A stretch of DNA of 64,000 bases, taken from positions 186,001 through 250,000 of the forward strand of contig NZ_CP123990.1 in NCBI RefSeq assembly GCF_029919115.1, given 5' to 3'. A program made the position numbers and the translations under genes. The notes under the pieces are model-generated. The model did no database searches. It was given only the letters and a program-made list of their open reading frames with translations, and was not told where the DNA came from. Numbering within the stretch: position 1 is the first letter of the stretch; every line of letters begins with the position of its first letter. Shown piece by piece: positions 25,213 to 34,840 of this stretch. The stretch comes from Variovorax paradoxus. GTDB lineage: Bacteria; Pseudomonadota; Gammaproteobacteria; Burkholderiales; Burkholderiaceae_C.

Positions 25213-27420
25213 ATGAGCACCCTGGATCTTTCCGTTGGCGGCATGACTTGCGCATCGTGCGTGATGCGCGTGGAGCGTGCGCTCAAGAGCGTGCCCGGCG
25301 TGCAGGACGTCAGCGTGAACCTGGCGACCGAGTCGGCGCGCGTGGTGGCGGCCGACGGCGAAGACATGGATGCCCGCTTGCGCCGCGCCGTGCGCGCCGC
25401 GGGCTACGAACCGCGCGCGGCCGGCAATACAGCTGACGAGGCCGCGGCGGTATCGCCGTGGCACGGCTTCGGTCCGGTGGGCATCGGGCTCCTGCTCTCC
25501 ATGCCGTTGCTGGCACCCATGCTGGGGCAACCCTTCGGCCATGACTGGATGCTTCCGCCATGGGTGCAGCTGCTGCTGGCGGCGCCGGTGCAATTCTGGC
25601 TGGGTGCGCGTTTCTATCGTGCGGGCTGGCATGCCGCAAAGGCCGGCACCGGCAACATGGACCTGCTGGTGGCGCTTGGCACCAGCGCGGCCTTCGGGCT
25701 GTCGCTCTGGCTCTGGTGGCGCGCGGCCACGGGCGAGCACGCGGGGCATGGCGCCGTACCGCACCTCTACTTCGAGGCGTCGGCCGTGGTGATCACGCTG
25801 GTGCTGCTCGGAAAGTGGCTCGAAGCGCGCGCCAAGCGGCAGGCCACCTCGGCCATTCGCGCGCTGCAGCAATTGCGGCCCGAGGTGGCGCACCTTGTCG
25901 GCCAACGCGGCGAAACCGATGTACCGCTGGCCGAAGTGATGGTGGGCGACCGGCTCGCGGTGAGGCCTGGCGAACGCGTGCCGGCCGATGCGCGCGTGGT
26001 CGAAGGGCAGTCCGAAGTCGATGAATCGATGCTCACCGGCGAACCGCTGCCGGTGGCCAAGGGCCCCGGCGATGCGCTCACGGGCGGTGCCGTCAACGGC
26101 GATGGCCGCATGGTCGTCGAGGTGAGGGCAGTCGGTGCCGAAAGCGTGCTCGCGCGCATCATCCGCCTGGTCGAGGACGCGCAGGCTGCGAAGGCGCCAA
26201 TCCAGCGGCTGGTCGACCAGGTGGCGGCCGTGTTCGTGCCTGTGGTGCTGTTGGTTGCGCTCGCCACTCTGGCCGGCTGGCTGCTGGCGGGCGCCGGTAT
26301 CGAGGTTGCAATGATCCACGCCGTGGCCGTGCTGGTCATTGCCTGCCCGTGTGCGCTAGGGCTCGCAACGCCAGTTGCGGTGATGGCCGGCACAGGCGTT
26401 GCGGCGCGCCGCGGCATTCTCATCAAGGATGCACGCGCGCTGGAGGTTGCGCACCGGGTCGGCACCGTGGCCTTCGACAAAACAGGCACGCTGACGCTCG
26501 GCCGCCCGGTGCTGACGGCGCTTGTTCCCGTCGGAGATCCCGGCGACGAAGCCGGACTGCTTGCAACTGCCGCGAGCCTGCAAGGCGGCAGCGAACATCC
26601 GCTGGCGCGCGCCGTGGTTGCTGCCGCCTTGCAACGCGGGTTGCAGGTGCCGCGCCTGGGCACGATGCAGGCAATGCCCGGCCGCGGCGTTCGCGGCGAC
26701 GTGAATGGCGAGCAGTGGGCCATCGCGAGCCTGCGCTGGTGCGCTGAACTGGGCGCCGTTCTCGACGCCGCGCAGGTCGAGCGCCTGCACGCGCAGGGTG
26801 CCACCGTGTCGGCGCTGTTGCGCTTCGATGAGGCAGGCGCGGCGCAGGTACAGGCCTTGCTGGCCTTTGCCGACGAGCCGAAGCCAGAGGCCGCGCAAGC
26901 CGTTCGCACATTGCGTGCGCGAGGTCTGCGCGTGGTGATGATCTCGGGCGACAACGTGCGTGCTGCCCAAGCCATGGCGGCTCGGCTGGGCATTGCGGCC
27001 GCGGACGTGCGCGCCGATGTGCTGCCTGCCGACAAGGCAGCGCAGGTCAGCGCACTGCGCGAAGAGGGCCATGTGGTTGCGATGGTGGGCGACGGCGCCA
27101 ACGATGCACCCGCGCTCGCCGCAGCCGATGTCGGCATTGCAATGGCGCCTTCGGGTGGCGGCACCGACGTGGCAATGGAAGCTGCGGCCATCACGCTGAT
27201 GCGCGGCGACCTGGCGCTGGTGGCCGAGGCGTTCGAGCTTTCGGCGCGCACGGTGGCCAAGATCAGGCAGAACCTGTTCTGGGCCTTTGCCTACAACGTG
27301 GCCGGCATTCCGCTCGCGGCGTTCGGGCTGCTGAGCCCCGTGGTGGCAGGTGGGGCCATGGCACTCTCGAGCGTCAGCGTCATGGCCAATGCGCTTCTGC
27401 TGCGGCGCTGGAAGCCTTGA
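25213..27420 (+). CDS. copA: Cu(I)-exporting P1B-type ATPase CopA
   Basis: The 735-aa pump has one N-terminal HMA domain with GMTCASC near residue 11. It also has [10 protein letters not shown] in the actuator domain, the transmembrane metal site CPC in [12 protein letters not shown] near residue 378, phosphorylation Asp in DKTGTLTLG near 422, SEHPLA in the nucleotide domain, and [17 protein letters not shown]. It exports Cu(I) from the cytoplasm across the inner membrane using ATP. ATG 25213 is preferred over 25180 because of the promoter position. The divergent copZ and cueR genes provide chaperone and regulator. Confidence 0.95.
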   Translation: MSTLDLSVGGMTCASCVMRVERALKSVPGVQDVSVNLATESARVVAADGEDMDARLRRAVRAAGYEPRAAGNTADEAAAVSPWHGFGPVGIGLLLSMPLLAPMLGQPFGHDWMLPPWVQLLLAAPVQFWLGARFYRAGWHAAKAGTGNMDLLVALGTSAAFGLSLWLWWRAATGEHAGHGAVPHLYFEASAVVITLVLLGKWLEARAKRQATSAIRALQQLRPEVAHLVGQRGETDVPLAEVMVGDRLAVRPGERVPADARVVEGQSEVDESMLTGEPLPVAKGPGDALTGGAVNGDGRMVVEVRAVGAESVLARIIRLVEDAQAAKAPIQRLVDQVAAVFVPVVLLVALATLAGWLLAGAGIEVAMIHAVAVLVIACPCALGLATPVAVMAGTGVAARRGILIKDARALEVAHRVGTVAFDKTGTLTLGRPVLTALVPVGDPGDEAGLLATAASLQGGSEHPLARAVVAAALQRGLQVPRLGTMQAMPGRGVRGDVNGEQWAIASLRWCAELGAVLDAAQVERLHAQGATVSALLRFDEAGAAQVQALLAFADEPKPEAAQAVRTLRARGLRVVMISGDNVRAAQAMAARLGIAAADVRADVLPADKAAQVSALREEGHVVAMVGDGANDAPALAAADVGIAMAPSGGGTDVAMEAAAITLMRGDLALVAEAFELSARTVAKIRQNLFWAFAYNVAGIPLAAFGLLSPVVAGGAMALSSVSVMANALLLRRWKP

Positions 27421-27449
27421 GGCCTCAAGCCTCCAGGGCTTCGTTGGAG

Positions 27450-27932
27450 TCAGTCGATCAGTAGCGCAAGCAACTGGTCGTCGATGTATTCGGCCTCGTC
27501 CGCACGCTTGTAGAACTTGCGCAGCGTGCCTTCGTGCTCGAAACCGAGTTTCTTGTAGAAGCGCAGCCCGGGCGCGTTGTCGCTTTCCACATAAAGCTCG
27601 ATGCGCTTCACGCCGTCGGCTTTCAAATGCGCGATGGCATCGCTCACCATTGCGTGCGCAATGCCCTTGCCATGCAGCGCCGGATCGACCGCCAGCGTGC
27701 CGAAGCAGGCAACATGCCGCACGCGGCCGGGGTAGCGTGTTGCGCGGTAGAAGCCCGCCACGCGGCCGTCGTCTTCATAGATGTAGAAGCTGCGGCTGTC
27801 GACCAGCTCCTTGTAGATGGCGCTAAATTCATCCAGCGGCATCGGGTCGTAGCCGAGAAAGGGCACGACCCGCTCGTGCATGTAGATGGAGAAGACCGCT
27901 TCGAGATCTTGAGGTGTTGCGAGCCGGCGCAT
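27450..27932 (-). CDS. GNAT family N-acetyltransferase
   Basis: The 160-aa single-domain protein shows the GNAT acetyl-CoA binding loop PALHGKGIAHAMVSDAI near residue 88 and the C-terminal ESDNAPGLRFYKKLGFEHEG. A TLAVDP strand precedes the loop. This is a small-molecule or peptide acetyltransferase of unknown substrate. It converges on copA with a 29-base gap. The protein begins at MRRLATPQDLEAVF, a typical GNAT opening. Confidence 0.87.
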   Translation of the reverse strand: MRRLATPQDLEAVFSIYMHERVVPFLGYDPMPLDEFSAIYKELVDSRSFYIYEDDGRVAGFYRATRYPGRVRHVACFGTLAVDPALHGKGIAHAMVSDAIAHLKADGVKRIELYVESDNAPGLRFYKKLGFEHEGTLRKFYKRADEAEYIDDQLLALLID

Positions 27933-28003
27933 GGTGGCTGGTTGTCTGCGGATGCGAATGAGGCTGCCAGCATACCCAGTCCGGTATCGCTTTGCGCGCT
28001 GCT

Positions 28004-29281
28004 TCAGGGGTTCGTGGCGCGGCCGGCTACCAGCACGGCGTTGGTGCCGCCGAAGGCGAACGAATTCGAGAGCACGTAGCGAAGGCCGCGTGCTTCACGG
28101 GCTTCGCCTCGCACAAAGTCCAGATCGAAGGCCGCATCGGGCAGCCGCAGGTTGGCAGTAGGCGGAAGCAGCCCACGCGCCAGCGTACGCAGTGCGGCGG
28201 CCAACTCCATGGCACCGCCCCCACCGAGCACGTGGCCGTGAATGGCTTTGGTGGCGCTCACCGGCGTGGCATTGCCGAACACTTCGCGCACGGAAGCAGC
28301 CTCCGCGGCATCACCTGCCCGTGTGGCGGTACCGTGCGCATTGATGTTGCCGACCTGCGCCGGCTCTATGCCCGCGTCGCGCAATGCCGCGCGCATGGCG
28401 CGCACCTGGCCGCAAGCGTCGGGGTTGGTGATGTGCGTGGCATCGCAGTTGGTGGCGTAGCCCACGAGTGCGAGCGGTGTGCGCGTCGACTCGCGCGTGG
28501 CCTTGCGTGCACGCGCATGCGCTTCCGATTCGAGCACCAGGGCCACTGCGCCTTCGCCGAGCGCAAAGCCCGCGCGGTCGCTGGAGAACGGCCTGCAGGC
28601 GCTTTCAGGTGCACCGGGCGGCAGCGGCGCTGTCACCCGCATGGCGTGCCAGCTGGCCATCACGCCCGGCGTGAGCATGGCGTCGTGTCCGCCTGCAATG
28701 GCCACGTCGATCCAGCCGCCGCGAATGGCGCGCATCGCCTCGCCGATGGCCACGGCCGAAGACGCGCAGGCGCACGCGTAGGCAATGGCGGCGCCTTGCG
28801 CTCCGAACTGCAATGCGAGTTCTGCCACGGCCGCGTTAGGCATCACAGTGAGCACCGTGGTGGGCCGCATGCGGCGCTGCTCGCCGTAGAGCGCCTGCGT
28901 GGTGTCGTCGAAGGCGCCTGCACCGGCCAGGCCGCTTCCCCAGAAGATGCCCAGGCGTTCGGGCTCGACGCTGCCCGGGGTGAGCCCCGCATCAGCGCCA
29001 GCATCGCATGCTGCCGCGAGCGCCATCGCAGTGCCGCGGTCGAGCGGCAGCCGTGAGCTGCTGCGCACGCCTGCCGATTCGAACTCGCAGGCGGCCACGG
29101 CAAGTTCAACCGGGTCGAGGCCCTCGATGCGGAGCGTTCGCGCGCGCACCGCGGAACGTCCGTTGAAGAGCGCGTCGTCGAATGCATCGACGGTTTGGCC
29201 CAACGGTGTGACGAAGCCCATGCCCGCTACAAGCACCGGCGCAGAGGCGCCGTGCATCGAACGGGCGGTGCCGCTGTTCAC
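28004..29281 (-). CDS. Beta-ketoacyl-ACP synthase (FabF-like)
   Basis: The 425-aa thiolase-fold enzyme has the condensing triad: Cys in AYACACASSAVAIG near residue 178, His in NAHGTATRAGD near 320 and His in KAIHGHVLGGGGAME near 355. GMGFVTPLG opens it and NSFAFGGTNAVLV closes it, as in FabF. It condenses acyl-ACP with malonyl-ACP. The GTG at 29281 overlaps the ACP stop by 4 bases; an internal ATG at 29257 is the alternative start. It sits with a dedicated ACP and a hydrolase instead of the usual fab genes, so it probably makes a special acyl product rather than bulk fatty acids. Confidence 0.88.
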   Translation of the reverse strand: MNSGTARSMHGASAPVLVAGMGFVTPLGQTVDAFDDALFNGRSAVRARTLRIEGLDPVELAVAACEFESAGVRSSSRLPLDRGTAMALAAACDAGADAGLTPGSVEPERLGIFWGSGLAGAGAFDDTTQALYGEQRRMRPTTVLTVMPNAAVAELALQFGAQGAAIAYACACASSAVAIGEAMRAIRGGWIDVAIAGGHDAMLTPGVMASWHAMRVTAPLPPGAPESACRPFSSDRAGFALGEGAVALVLESEAHARARKATRESTRTPLALVGYATNCDATHITNPDACGQVRAMRAALRDAGIEPAQVGNINAHGTATRAGDAAEAASVREVFGNATPVSATKAIHGHVLGGGGAMELAAALRTLARGLLPPTANLRLPDAAFDLDFVRGEAREARGLRYVLSNSFAFGGTNAVLVAGRATNP

Positions 29282-29571
29282 GCGTGGGCAGCCATCGGTT
29301 CCGATTCGGCCTCGCAGTCGATCTGCGCCTCGATGGCTTCGCACAGGCGCTGGATCGTGATGCCGGCCTCGCGCGGATCGAGCCGGTCCTCGGGCAGGCG
29401 AAGATGGAAGGCATCTTCCACCGCAAAGACGAATTCCATCAGGCCGAGCGAGTCGAGACCCAGGTCGGACAACGCGGTGCCGGGCGTGACGGCCGCTCGC
29501 TCGACATCGAACTTGCCGACCAGGATGGCGGTGATGCTGTTGAAGATCAGTGAGGGCAGGGGAGAAGACAT
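29278..29571 (-). CDS. Acyl carrier protein
   Basis: The 97-aa acidic protein has the phosphopantetheine attachment motif LGLDSLGLMEFV near residue 40 (Ser in DSL) and four predicted helices. It lies between a serine hydrolase gene (12 bases upstream) and a ketosynthase gene (4-base overlap). It is longer at the C-terminus than primary-metabolism AcpP (about 78 aa), which suggests a specialised carrier for the adjacent ketosynthase. Confidence 0.9.
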   Translation of the reverse strand: MSSPLPSLIFNSITAILVGKFDVERAAVTPGTALSDLGLDSLGLMEFVFAVEDAFHLRLPEDRLDPREAGITIQRLCEAIEAQIDCEAESEPMAAHA

Positions 29572-29583
29572 GGGCGGTTTCTT

Positions 29584-30426
29584 TCAGGCGGGCAAGGCGT
29601 GGGCCACGGCATCGGCGAAGGCGAGCGTTTCGCGCGCGACGTGGTGGCGGTCGTTGTCGATCGTGATCATGTGATAGCTGTCGGGCAGCACCACGGTGCG
29701 GAATTCCTTGCAGCGCAGCCCGCGCGCAAGGATGTCGAGGTTGGCCACGCTGGCCACTTCGTCCTGACGCGCATGCAGCGCGAGCACGCTGGCGCATTGC
29801 ACGCGGCCCAGGTTGCGCCTCACGTGGCGAATCAGCCGGTCGTGCTCGCGCAAGTGGCCGATGCCGATCAGCGCGCTGCCGGCGCTCGACACCTTGCGCT
29901 GCCGCAGCTCGCGCTCGATCCATGCGCGCACGCGTTCGTTCTTTACGCCGTAGGGTGCCCGCTCGCGGTATTGCCACAGGCGGCCGAGCGGTGTGTAAAG
30001 CGCCAGCGGCAGCAGCATGCGGGTGCGCGGAATCGCCCATCCGTCGAAGCGCAGGGTGGTCGACATCAGCACCAGCGCATCGACGCCGCGGCCGCAGCGG
30101 ATGGCCGCGCCGAGCGCAAGGGACGAGCCCGCGGAAATGCCGATCAGCATCACGCGCTCATGCCCTTCGCGCAATGCCTTGACCTGCGCCTCGATGGCAT
30201 CGATCCAGCGCTCGTAGGGCTTGGCATGCTGTACCGGCGCGGCCGCATCGAACGAGTAGCCGTCCACTCGCATCGGATGCACCGAATAACCGCTGCCGCG
30301 CAGGGCCGATTGCACGGTCAGGAGCTCGTCAGGTGTGCTGCATAAACCATGCAGCAGCACGATGGCCGTGCGTCGCACCGCGGGGTGCAGCACGCTCAAC
30401 ATGTCGGAGGGATCGCGGGCGCTCAT
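29584..30426 (-). CDS. Alpha/beta hydrolase (possible thioesterase) of the KS-ACP cluster
   Basis: The 280-aa protein has an oxyanion motif LLHGLCSTPDEL near residue 25, nucleophile elbow GISAGSSLAL near 96, acidic residue in HARQDEVAS and catalytic His in DSYHMITID near 253. No signal peptide is seen. It is the first gene in a three-gene group with an ACP and a ketosynthase. An acyl-thioesterase or lipase role is inferred from that context. A sensor-regulator pair starts divergently about 140 bases away. Confidence 0.82.
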   Translation of the reverse strand: MSARDPSDMLSVLHPAVRRTAIVLLHGLCSTPDELLTVQSALRGSGYSVHPMRVDGYSFDAAAPVQHAKPYERWIDAIEAQVKALREGHERVMLIGISAGSSLALGAAIRCGRGVDALVLMSTTLRFDGWAIPRTRMLLPLALYTPLGRLWQYRERAPYGVKNERVRAWIERELRQRKVSSAGSALIGIGHLREHDRLIRHVRRNLGRVQCASVLALHARQDEVASVANLDILARGLRCKEFRTVVLPDSYHMITIDNDRHHVARETLAFADAVAHALPA

Positions 30427-30565
30427 TGCATTGCAGCGGTGCCAGAAAGGGCCCGTGCCGCGGGTTGCTGTCGTATGCTCATGGCGCGTTTATCGCTGCT
30501 GGGCACTGACCGGCCGCTGACCCTCCTTCGCGCAAGAATAGGCATCTCAACCCACCACACACACC

Positions 30566-31255
30566 ATGCGAATCCTGCTTGTCGAAGACGATGCCGTACT
30601 GCGCGACGTGATGCTGCGCAGCCTTGCGGACGCCGGCCATCGCGTCGATGTGTCGACCAATGTGGAAGACGCCGACCACCTCTGGCGGGTGCAGCCCTTC
30701 GACGCAGTGCTGCTCGACCTGAACCTGCCGGCCACGGCAAGCCCCACGAGCGGCCTGGCGAGCGGGCTCAATGCCCTGCGCCAGGCGCGCGCGCGAGGCG
30801 ACCGCACGCCGGTGCTCGTGCTGACGGCGCGCGGCCGAACCGAAGAACGCATTGCCGGGCTCGATGCGGGCGCCGACGACTACCTGGGCAAGCCCTTCGA
30901 TCTGGCAGAGGTCGAAGCACGCCTGCGGGCACTGGTGCGGCGCGCCAAGGGAACCGAAGACATCGTGCTGCTCGGCCACCTGAAGCTCGACCGCAAGGCG
31001 CGTCGTTTTTCGACCGCGAACGGGCCGCTCGACCTGCCCGCGCGGGAGTTCGAAGTGCTGTGGGAGCTGATGAGTCCGCCGGGCCGCACGGTGAGCAAGC
31101 GCGCGTTGTCCGACAAGCTCTCCAGCTTCGACGAATCGCTGGGCGACAACGCGCTCGAGGCTTTCATCTCGCGCCTGCGCAAGAAGCTGGCGGGCTCGGG
31201 TGCGGGCATTCGCACGCTGCGCGGCATCGGCTACCTGCTCGAAGCCGAAGTGTGA
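30566..31255 (+). CDS. OmpR-family response regulator (TctD/QseB-like)
   Basis: The 229-aa protein has a receiver domain (LVEDDA, phospho-acceptor Asp in LLDLNLPAT, KPFDLAEVEARL) and a C-terminal winged helix (PAREFEVLWELMSPPGRTVS, NALEAFISRLRKKL, RTLRGIGYLLEA). It is expected to bind DNA as a dimer after phosphorylation by the kinase encoded next. No target operon is adjacent. The kinase GTG overlaps this gene's stop by 4 bases. Confidence 0.9.
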   Translation: MRILLVEDDAVLRDVMLRSLADAGHRVDVSTNVEDADHLWRVQPFDAVLLDLNLPATASPTSGLASGLNALRQARARGDRTPVLVLTARGRTEERIAGLDAGADDYLGKPFDLAEVEARLRALVRRAKGTEDIVLLGHLKLDRKARRFSTANGPLDLPAREFEVLWELMSPPGRTVSKRALSDKLSSFDESLGDNALEAFISRLRKKLAGSGAGIRTLRGIGYLLEAEV

Positions 31256-32706
31256 GCCGCACCGCACCCGCTGCGCCGCACCGGCAGAAGGCCGCGCCTT
31301 CGCTCACGCACCGCGTGCTGCGCAACGTGCTGGTGCCGTTGGCGCTTACCTGGATGCTGGGCGCGGTCATTGCGCTGGTCGTCGCCAATTATTTTTCGGA
31401 GCGGGCCTTCGATCGCAGCATGCTGGACGATGCCTATGCGCTCTCTGCCAACGTGCAAGCGGGAGAACGCGGCATCGAGCTGTTGCTGTCGCCGCGTGAA
31501 GTGGCCTCGGTGCTGTTCGACCAGGTCGACCAGGTGTACTTTGCCGTGCAGCGGCCCGACGGCACGTTGATCTCGGGCCAGGCGGGCCTGAATGCGGCGC
31601 TGCCCGAGGAGGGCGCCCGCTATCGTTTCTCCGACCTGACCTACGAAGGCAAGGTCCTGCGCGCGGTGGTGCTCGATCACGGGGCCGACGCCGGGGTGCT
31701 CTTGCCGTACCGCGTGATCATTGCGCAGACCACGCTCAGCCGTGCGGCGCTGGTGCGGCAGCTGCTCGGCTTTGCGCTCACGCCGCAGGCACTGCTGCTG
31801 GTTCTGCTTGCCGTATGGCTCTGGCGTGGCATCCGGCGCGACCTGCGTCCGCTCGGCGAACTCCAGCAGGCGCTGGACCGCCGCGACGTGTATGACCTTT
31901 CACCGGTGGCGGTGGTCGACACCTCGCGCGAAGTGGAGCGCCTGGGCAATGCCGTCAACGCACTGTTCGAGCGGTTGAACCACAGCGTGCGTGCGCAGCG
32001 CGAGTTCGTGGGCAACGTGGCGCACGAGCTGCGCACGCCGCTTGCCGGCATTCGCGCGCTGGCCGAATACGGGCTTGCGCAGCACGATTCCAATGTGTGG
32101 CGCGAACAGCTCGTGCGTGTGGCCGAGCGGCAGGCCCGCGCAAGCCATCTCATCGACCAGCTGCTGGCGCTGGCGCTTGCCGACGAGGCGCGTACCGGCC
32201 TTGCGCGCGAACCCGTGCGGCTCGACGCCCTCGCGGAACAAACGGTGCTGCGGCACCTGGCCCGAGCCGATGCGCGCGGTGTCGACCTGGGCGCACGCGG
32301 CCTCGACGAGCGCGTCACGGTGCTGGCGAATGAAGCGCTTGTCGAAGGCATCCTGGACAACCTGATCGACAACGCACTGCGCTACGGCGGACGGACCATC
32401 ACCGTCGAACTGGAGGGCCGTACGCTGAGCGTGATCGATGACGGCCCGGGCATTCCACTCGAGGCACAGCGCGACCTGATGCAGCGCTGGGCCCAAGGCC
32501 CGGCTGGCCAGAAGCTGGGGCAAGGTTCGGGGCTGGGCCTGTCGATCGTCGCGCGCTATGCAGAGCTGCTGGGCGCCGAGCTGCGGCTCGATGCCGCCGA
32601 GCCCTCAGGGCTGCGGGTGAGCGTGACGTTTGCGGAGCTGCATCATCGTCCGCTGCAGGAAGGCTACGGCAATGTGCCGGGTGTGACTTCCGGCCCGGCC
32701 TCGTAG
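31252..32706 (+). CDS. Sensor histidine kinase (TctE-like)
   Basis: The 484-aa kinase has a first helix (VLVPLALTWMLGAVIALVVA), a periplasmic domain of about 130 residues resembling the 2CSK_N sensor of TctE, a second helix (ALTPQALLLVLLAVWLW), a HAMP-like linker, and an ATPase unit: H-box GNVAHELRTPLAGIRAL, N-box NLIDNALRYGG, DDGPGIPLEAQ and GSGLGLSIVARYAELL. TctE senses tricarboxylates, but no transporter is adjacent, so the ligand is unknown. GTG 31252 is translationally coupled to the response regulator. Confidence 0.9.
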   Translation: MSRTAPAAPHRQKAAPSLTHRVLRNVLVPLALTWMLGAVIALVVANYFSERAFDRSMLDDAYALSANVQAGERGIELLLSPREVASVLFDQVDQVYFAVQRPDGTLISGQAGLNAALPEEGARYRFSDLTYEGKVLRAVVLDHGADAGVLLPYRVIIAQTTLSRAALVRQLLGFALTPQALLLVLLAVWLWRGIRRDLRPLGELQQALDRRDVYDLSPVAVVDTSREVERLGNAVNALFERLNHSVRAQREFVGNVAHELRTPLAGIRALAEYGLAQHDSNVWREQLVRVAERQARASHLIDQLLALALADEARTGLAREPVRLDALAEQTVLRHLARADARGVDLGARGLDERVTVLANEALVEGILDNLIDNALRYGGRTITVELEGRTLSVIDDGPGIPLEAQRDLMQRWAQGPAGQKLGQGSGLGLSIVARYAELLGAELRLDAAEPSGLRVSVTFAELHHRPLQEGYGNVPGVTSGPAS

Positions 32707-33089
32707 AGTTCCAGCGGCAGGCCATCCGGGTCTGCAAAGAAGGTGAAGCGGCGGCCGGTGTATTCGTCGGTGCGCAGCCGCTCCACTGCAATGCCTTGCG
32801 CGGCCAGCGCGTCGGCTGCGGCCTGTACATCGGGCACTTCGAAGGCCAGGTGACGCAGGCCTTGCGCCTCGGGCCGGGTGGGGCGCGGCGGTGCGTCCGG
32901 AAAAGAAAACAACTCGATCTGCGAGCCGTCGGGCAACGCAAGATCCAGCTTGTACGAGTTGCGCGCGGCGCGGTAGTTTTCGGCAATGACGCGCAGGCCC
33001 AGCACTTCGGTATAGAAGCGCTTGGACACCGCGTAGTCGGCGCAGATGACGGCGACGTGATGCAGCCTGCCAGGTTGGATGGTGCTCAA
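32664..33089 (-). CDS. Glyoxalase/VOC family protein (GloA2-like)
   Basis: The 141-aa protein has a vicinal-oxygen-chelate fold: LHHVAVICADYAVSKRFYTE opens the first half with a metal His, IELFSFPD carries a Glu, RHLAFEVPD has the second His and GLPLELYE the last Glu. This is the SMU508/GloA2 type of possible lactoylglutathione lyase. No ATG or GTG precedes the conserved start, but TTG at 33089 overlaps the RidA stop in the pattern TTGA, so translational coupling with a rare start is likely. It converges on the sensor kinase, overlapping its 3' end. Confidence 0.82.
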   Translation of the reverse strand: MSTIQPGRLHHVAVICADYAVSKRFYTEVLGLRVIAENYRAARNSYKLDLALPDGSQIELFSFPDAPPRPTRPEAQGLRHLAFEVPDVQAAADALAAQGIAVERLRTDEYTGRRFTFFADPDGLPLELYEAGPEVTPGTLP

Positions 33090-33571
33090 GCTTCGAACTC
33101 CACTTCGCCTTCGATCTCGACGGGAATGTTGAACGGAAGCTCCGCCATGCCCACGGCGCTGCGGGCATGCCCCCCGACGTCCGGCCCGAAGAGTTCGAGC
33201 ACGAGGTCCGAGAAACCGTTGATGACGGCGGGCTGCTTGTCGAAGCCGGGCGCGGAGGCCACCATGCCGAACACGCGCGTCCATGCGGTGATGCGGTCGA
33301 GGTCGCCGAGTGCGCGCTGCAGGCTGCCCAGCACTGCGAGCGCGGTGAGCCGTGCCGATGCATAGCCCTGTTCCACGGTGAGCTCGCGGCCCAGCTTGCC
33401 GAGCGGCGCGGCAATGGTGCCGTCGGGGTTGAGCGGGCCGTGGCCGGAGATGAGCGCGCGGCTGCCCGCGATGCGCACGAAGCTGAAAGGCAGCACCACG
33501 CCGGGCGGGGGTGAGACCGGCGGCGGCAGCACGAGGCCGAGGGTTGCGAGTCGCTGTTCGATGCGGGCCAT
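33086..33571 (-). CDS. RidA family protein (YjgF/YER057c)
   Basis: The 161-aa protein has the RidA core pattern: VRIAGSRALISGHGPLNPDG, a chorismate-mutase-like trimer fold, then AVGMAELPFNIPVEIEGEVEF at the C-terminus. The middle reads RLTALAVLGSLQRALGDLDRI and VFGMVASAPGF. RidA proteins hydrolyse reactive enamine/imine products of PLP enzymes; this belongs to a longer subfamily and the key Arg of canonical RidA is not obvious, so activity is uncertain. ATG 33571 follows AGGAGAG. It is coupled to the glyoxalase gene. Confidence 0.85.
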   Translation of the reverse strand: MARIEQRLATLGLVLPPPVSPPPGVVLPFSFVRIAGSRALISGHGPLNPDGTIAAPLGKLGRELTVEQGYASARLTALAVLGSLQRALGDLDRITAWTRVFGMVASAPGFDKQPAVINGFSDLVLELFGPDVGGHARSAVGMAELPFNIPVEIEGEVEFEA

Positions 33572-33640
33572 GGCGTTTCTCTCCTGTGGCGGGTGGTTGC
33601 ACCGCCGCATCTTGCCATGGCCCTCGCGCGGCTCGCGAGC

Positions 33641-34744
33641 TCAGGCCAGCGTCGGATAGTCCGTGTAGCCCTTGGTGCCGCCGCCGTACATCGTGGCCTT
33701 GTCCACTTCATTGAGCGGTGCGTTCTCGCGCAGGCGGCGCACCAGGTCGGGGTTGGCGATGAACGGCTTGCCGAAGGCCACGAGGTCGTCGCCTTCCTTG
33801 ACGGCTTCATCGGCCAGCGGCTTGTCGTAGCCGTTGTTGACCATCCATGCGCCCTTGCCGCCGGCCTGGCGGTACGCGGCCTTGAGTGCTTCGTAGTCGA
33901 AGGGGCGGTCTTCGATTTCGCGCGGGCCGCCGGTGGCGCCTTCGATGATGTGGATGTAGGCGAGGCCCAGCGGGGCGAGCTGCTTCACCACATAGGTGAA
34001 GAGCGGCTGCGGGTCGGAGTCGTGCACGTCGTTGGCGGGCGTGACAGGCGACAGGCGAATGCCGGTCTTGCCGCCGCCGACGGCATCGACCACGGCGCGC
34101 GTGGCTTCGAGCAGCAGGCGGGCGCGGTTCTCGATGCTGCCGCCGTAGTCGTCCGTGCGCTTGTTGCTGCCGTCTTTCAAAAACTGGTCGAGCAGGTAGC
34201 CGTTGGCACCGTGCAGTTCCACGCCGTCGAAGCCGGCGGTTTCCACTGCGTTGCGTGCGGCGGCGGCGTAGGTGTGGACGATGCCGGGCAGCTCTTCGGC
34301 ATCGAGCGCGCGGGGCGCCGAGGTTTCGACAAAGGTCGGCACGCCGTCCTTGATGAGCACGGTCTTGGTCTTGGCCGTGATGGCCGAGGGTGCGACAGGC
34401 TTGCCGCCGTCAGGTTGGAGTTCGGTGTGCGACACGCGGCCCACATGCCAGAGCTGGACCACGATCTTGCCGCCCTTGGCATGCACCGCATCGGTCACGC
34501 GCCTCCAGCCGTCGAGCTGCTCGGTGCCGTAGAGGCCCGGCACATCGGCGTAGCCTTGGCCCTGGTGGCTGATGGCGGTGGCTTCGGTGATGAGCAGGCC
34601 GGCCGTGGCGCGCTGCGCGTAGTAGGTGGCGGTGATGTCGCGCGGAATGGCATTGGGCGAGCGGTTGCGCGTGAGCGGCGCCATCACGATGCGGTTGGCG
34701 AGTTGCAGGTCGCCGGCTTGTACGGGGTCGAAAAGAGAAGGCAT
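33641..34744 (-). CDS. Old yellow enzyme family alkene reductase
   Basis: The 367-aa TIM-barrel flavoenzyme begins SLFDPVQAGDLQLANRIVMAPLTRN. It has ATAISHQGQGY, the substrate-binding pair in ELHGANGYLLDQFL (His and Asn) and IRLSPVTPANDVHDSDP, then AFGKPFIANPDLVRRL for FMN binding. These match NemA/OYE enzymes that reduce activated alkenes, nitrate esters or N-ethylmaleimide with NAD(P)H. It is a single minus-strand gene between the RidA pair and the AtuA-like gene; no repressor is adjacent. Confidence 0.93.
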   Translation of the reverse strand: MPSLFDPVQAGDLQLANRIVMAPLTRNRSPNAIPRDITATYYAQRATAGLLITEATAISHQGQGYADVPGLYGTEQLDGWRRVTDAVHAKGGKIVVQLWHVGRVSHTELQPDGGKPVAPSAITAKTKTVLIKDGVPTFVETSAPRALDAEELPGIVHTYAAAARNAVETAGFDGVELHGANGYLLDQFLKDGSNKRTDDYGGSIENRARLLLEATRAVVDAVGGGKTGIRLSPVTPANDVHDSDPQPLFTYVVKQLAPLGLAYIHIIEGATGGPREIEDRPFDYEALKAAYRQAGGKGAWMVNNGYDKPLADEAVKEGDDLVAFGKPFIANPDLVRRLRENAPLNEVDKATMYGGGTKGYTDYPTLA

Positions 34745-34840
34745 TGCGTGTGGCCGGAGAGTGCCGGAAAAAGTGGGACAGAGGCCGCGAGGCTAAGCCC
34801 GCACGGCCAACCCTGCTGCGGCACGGTTGCCCGTTTGCTG

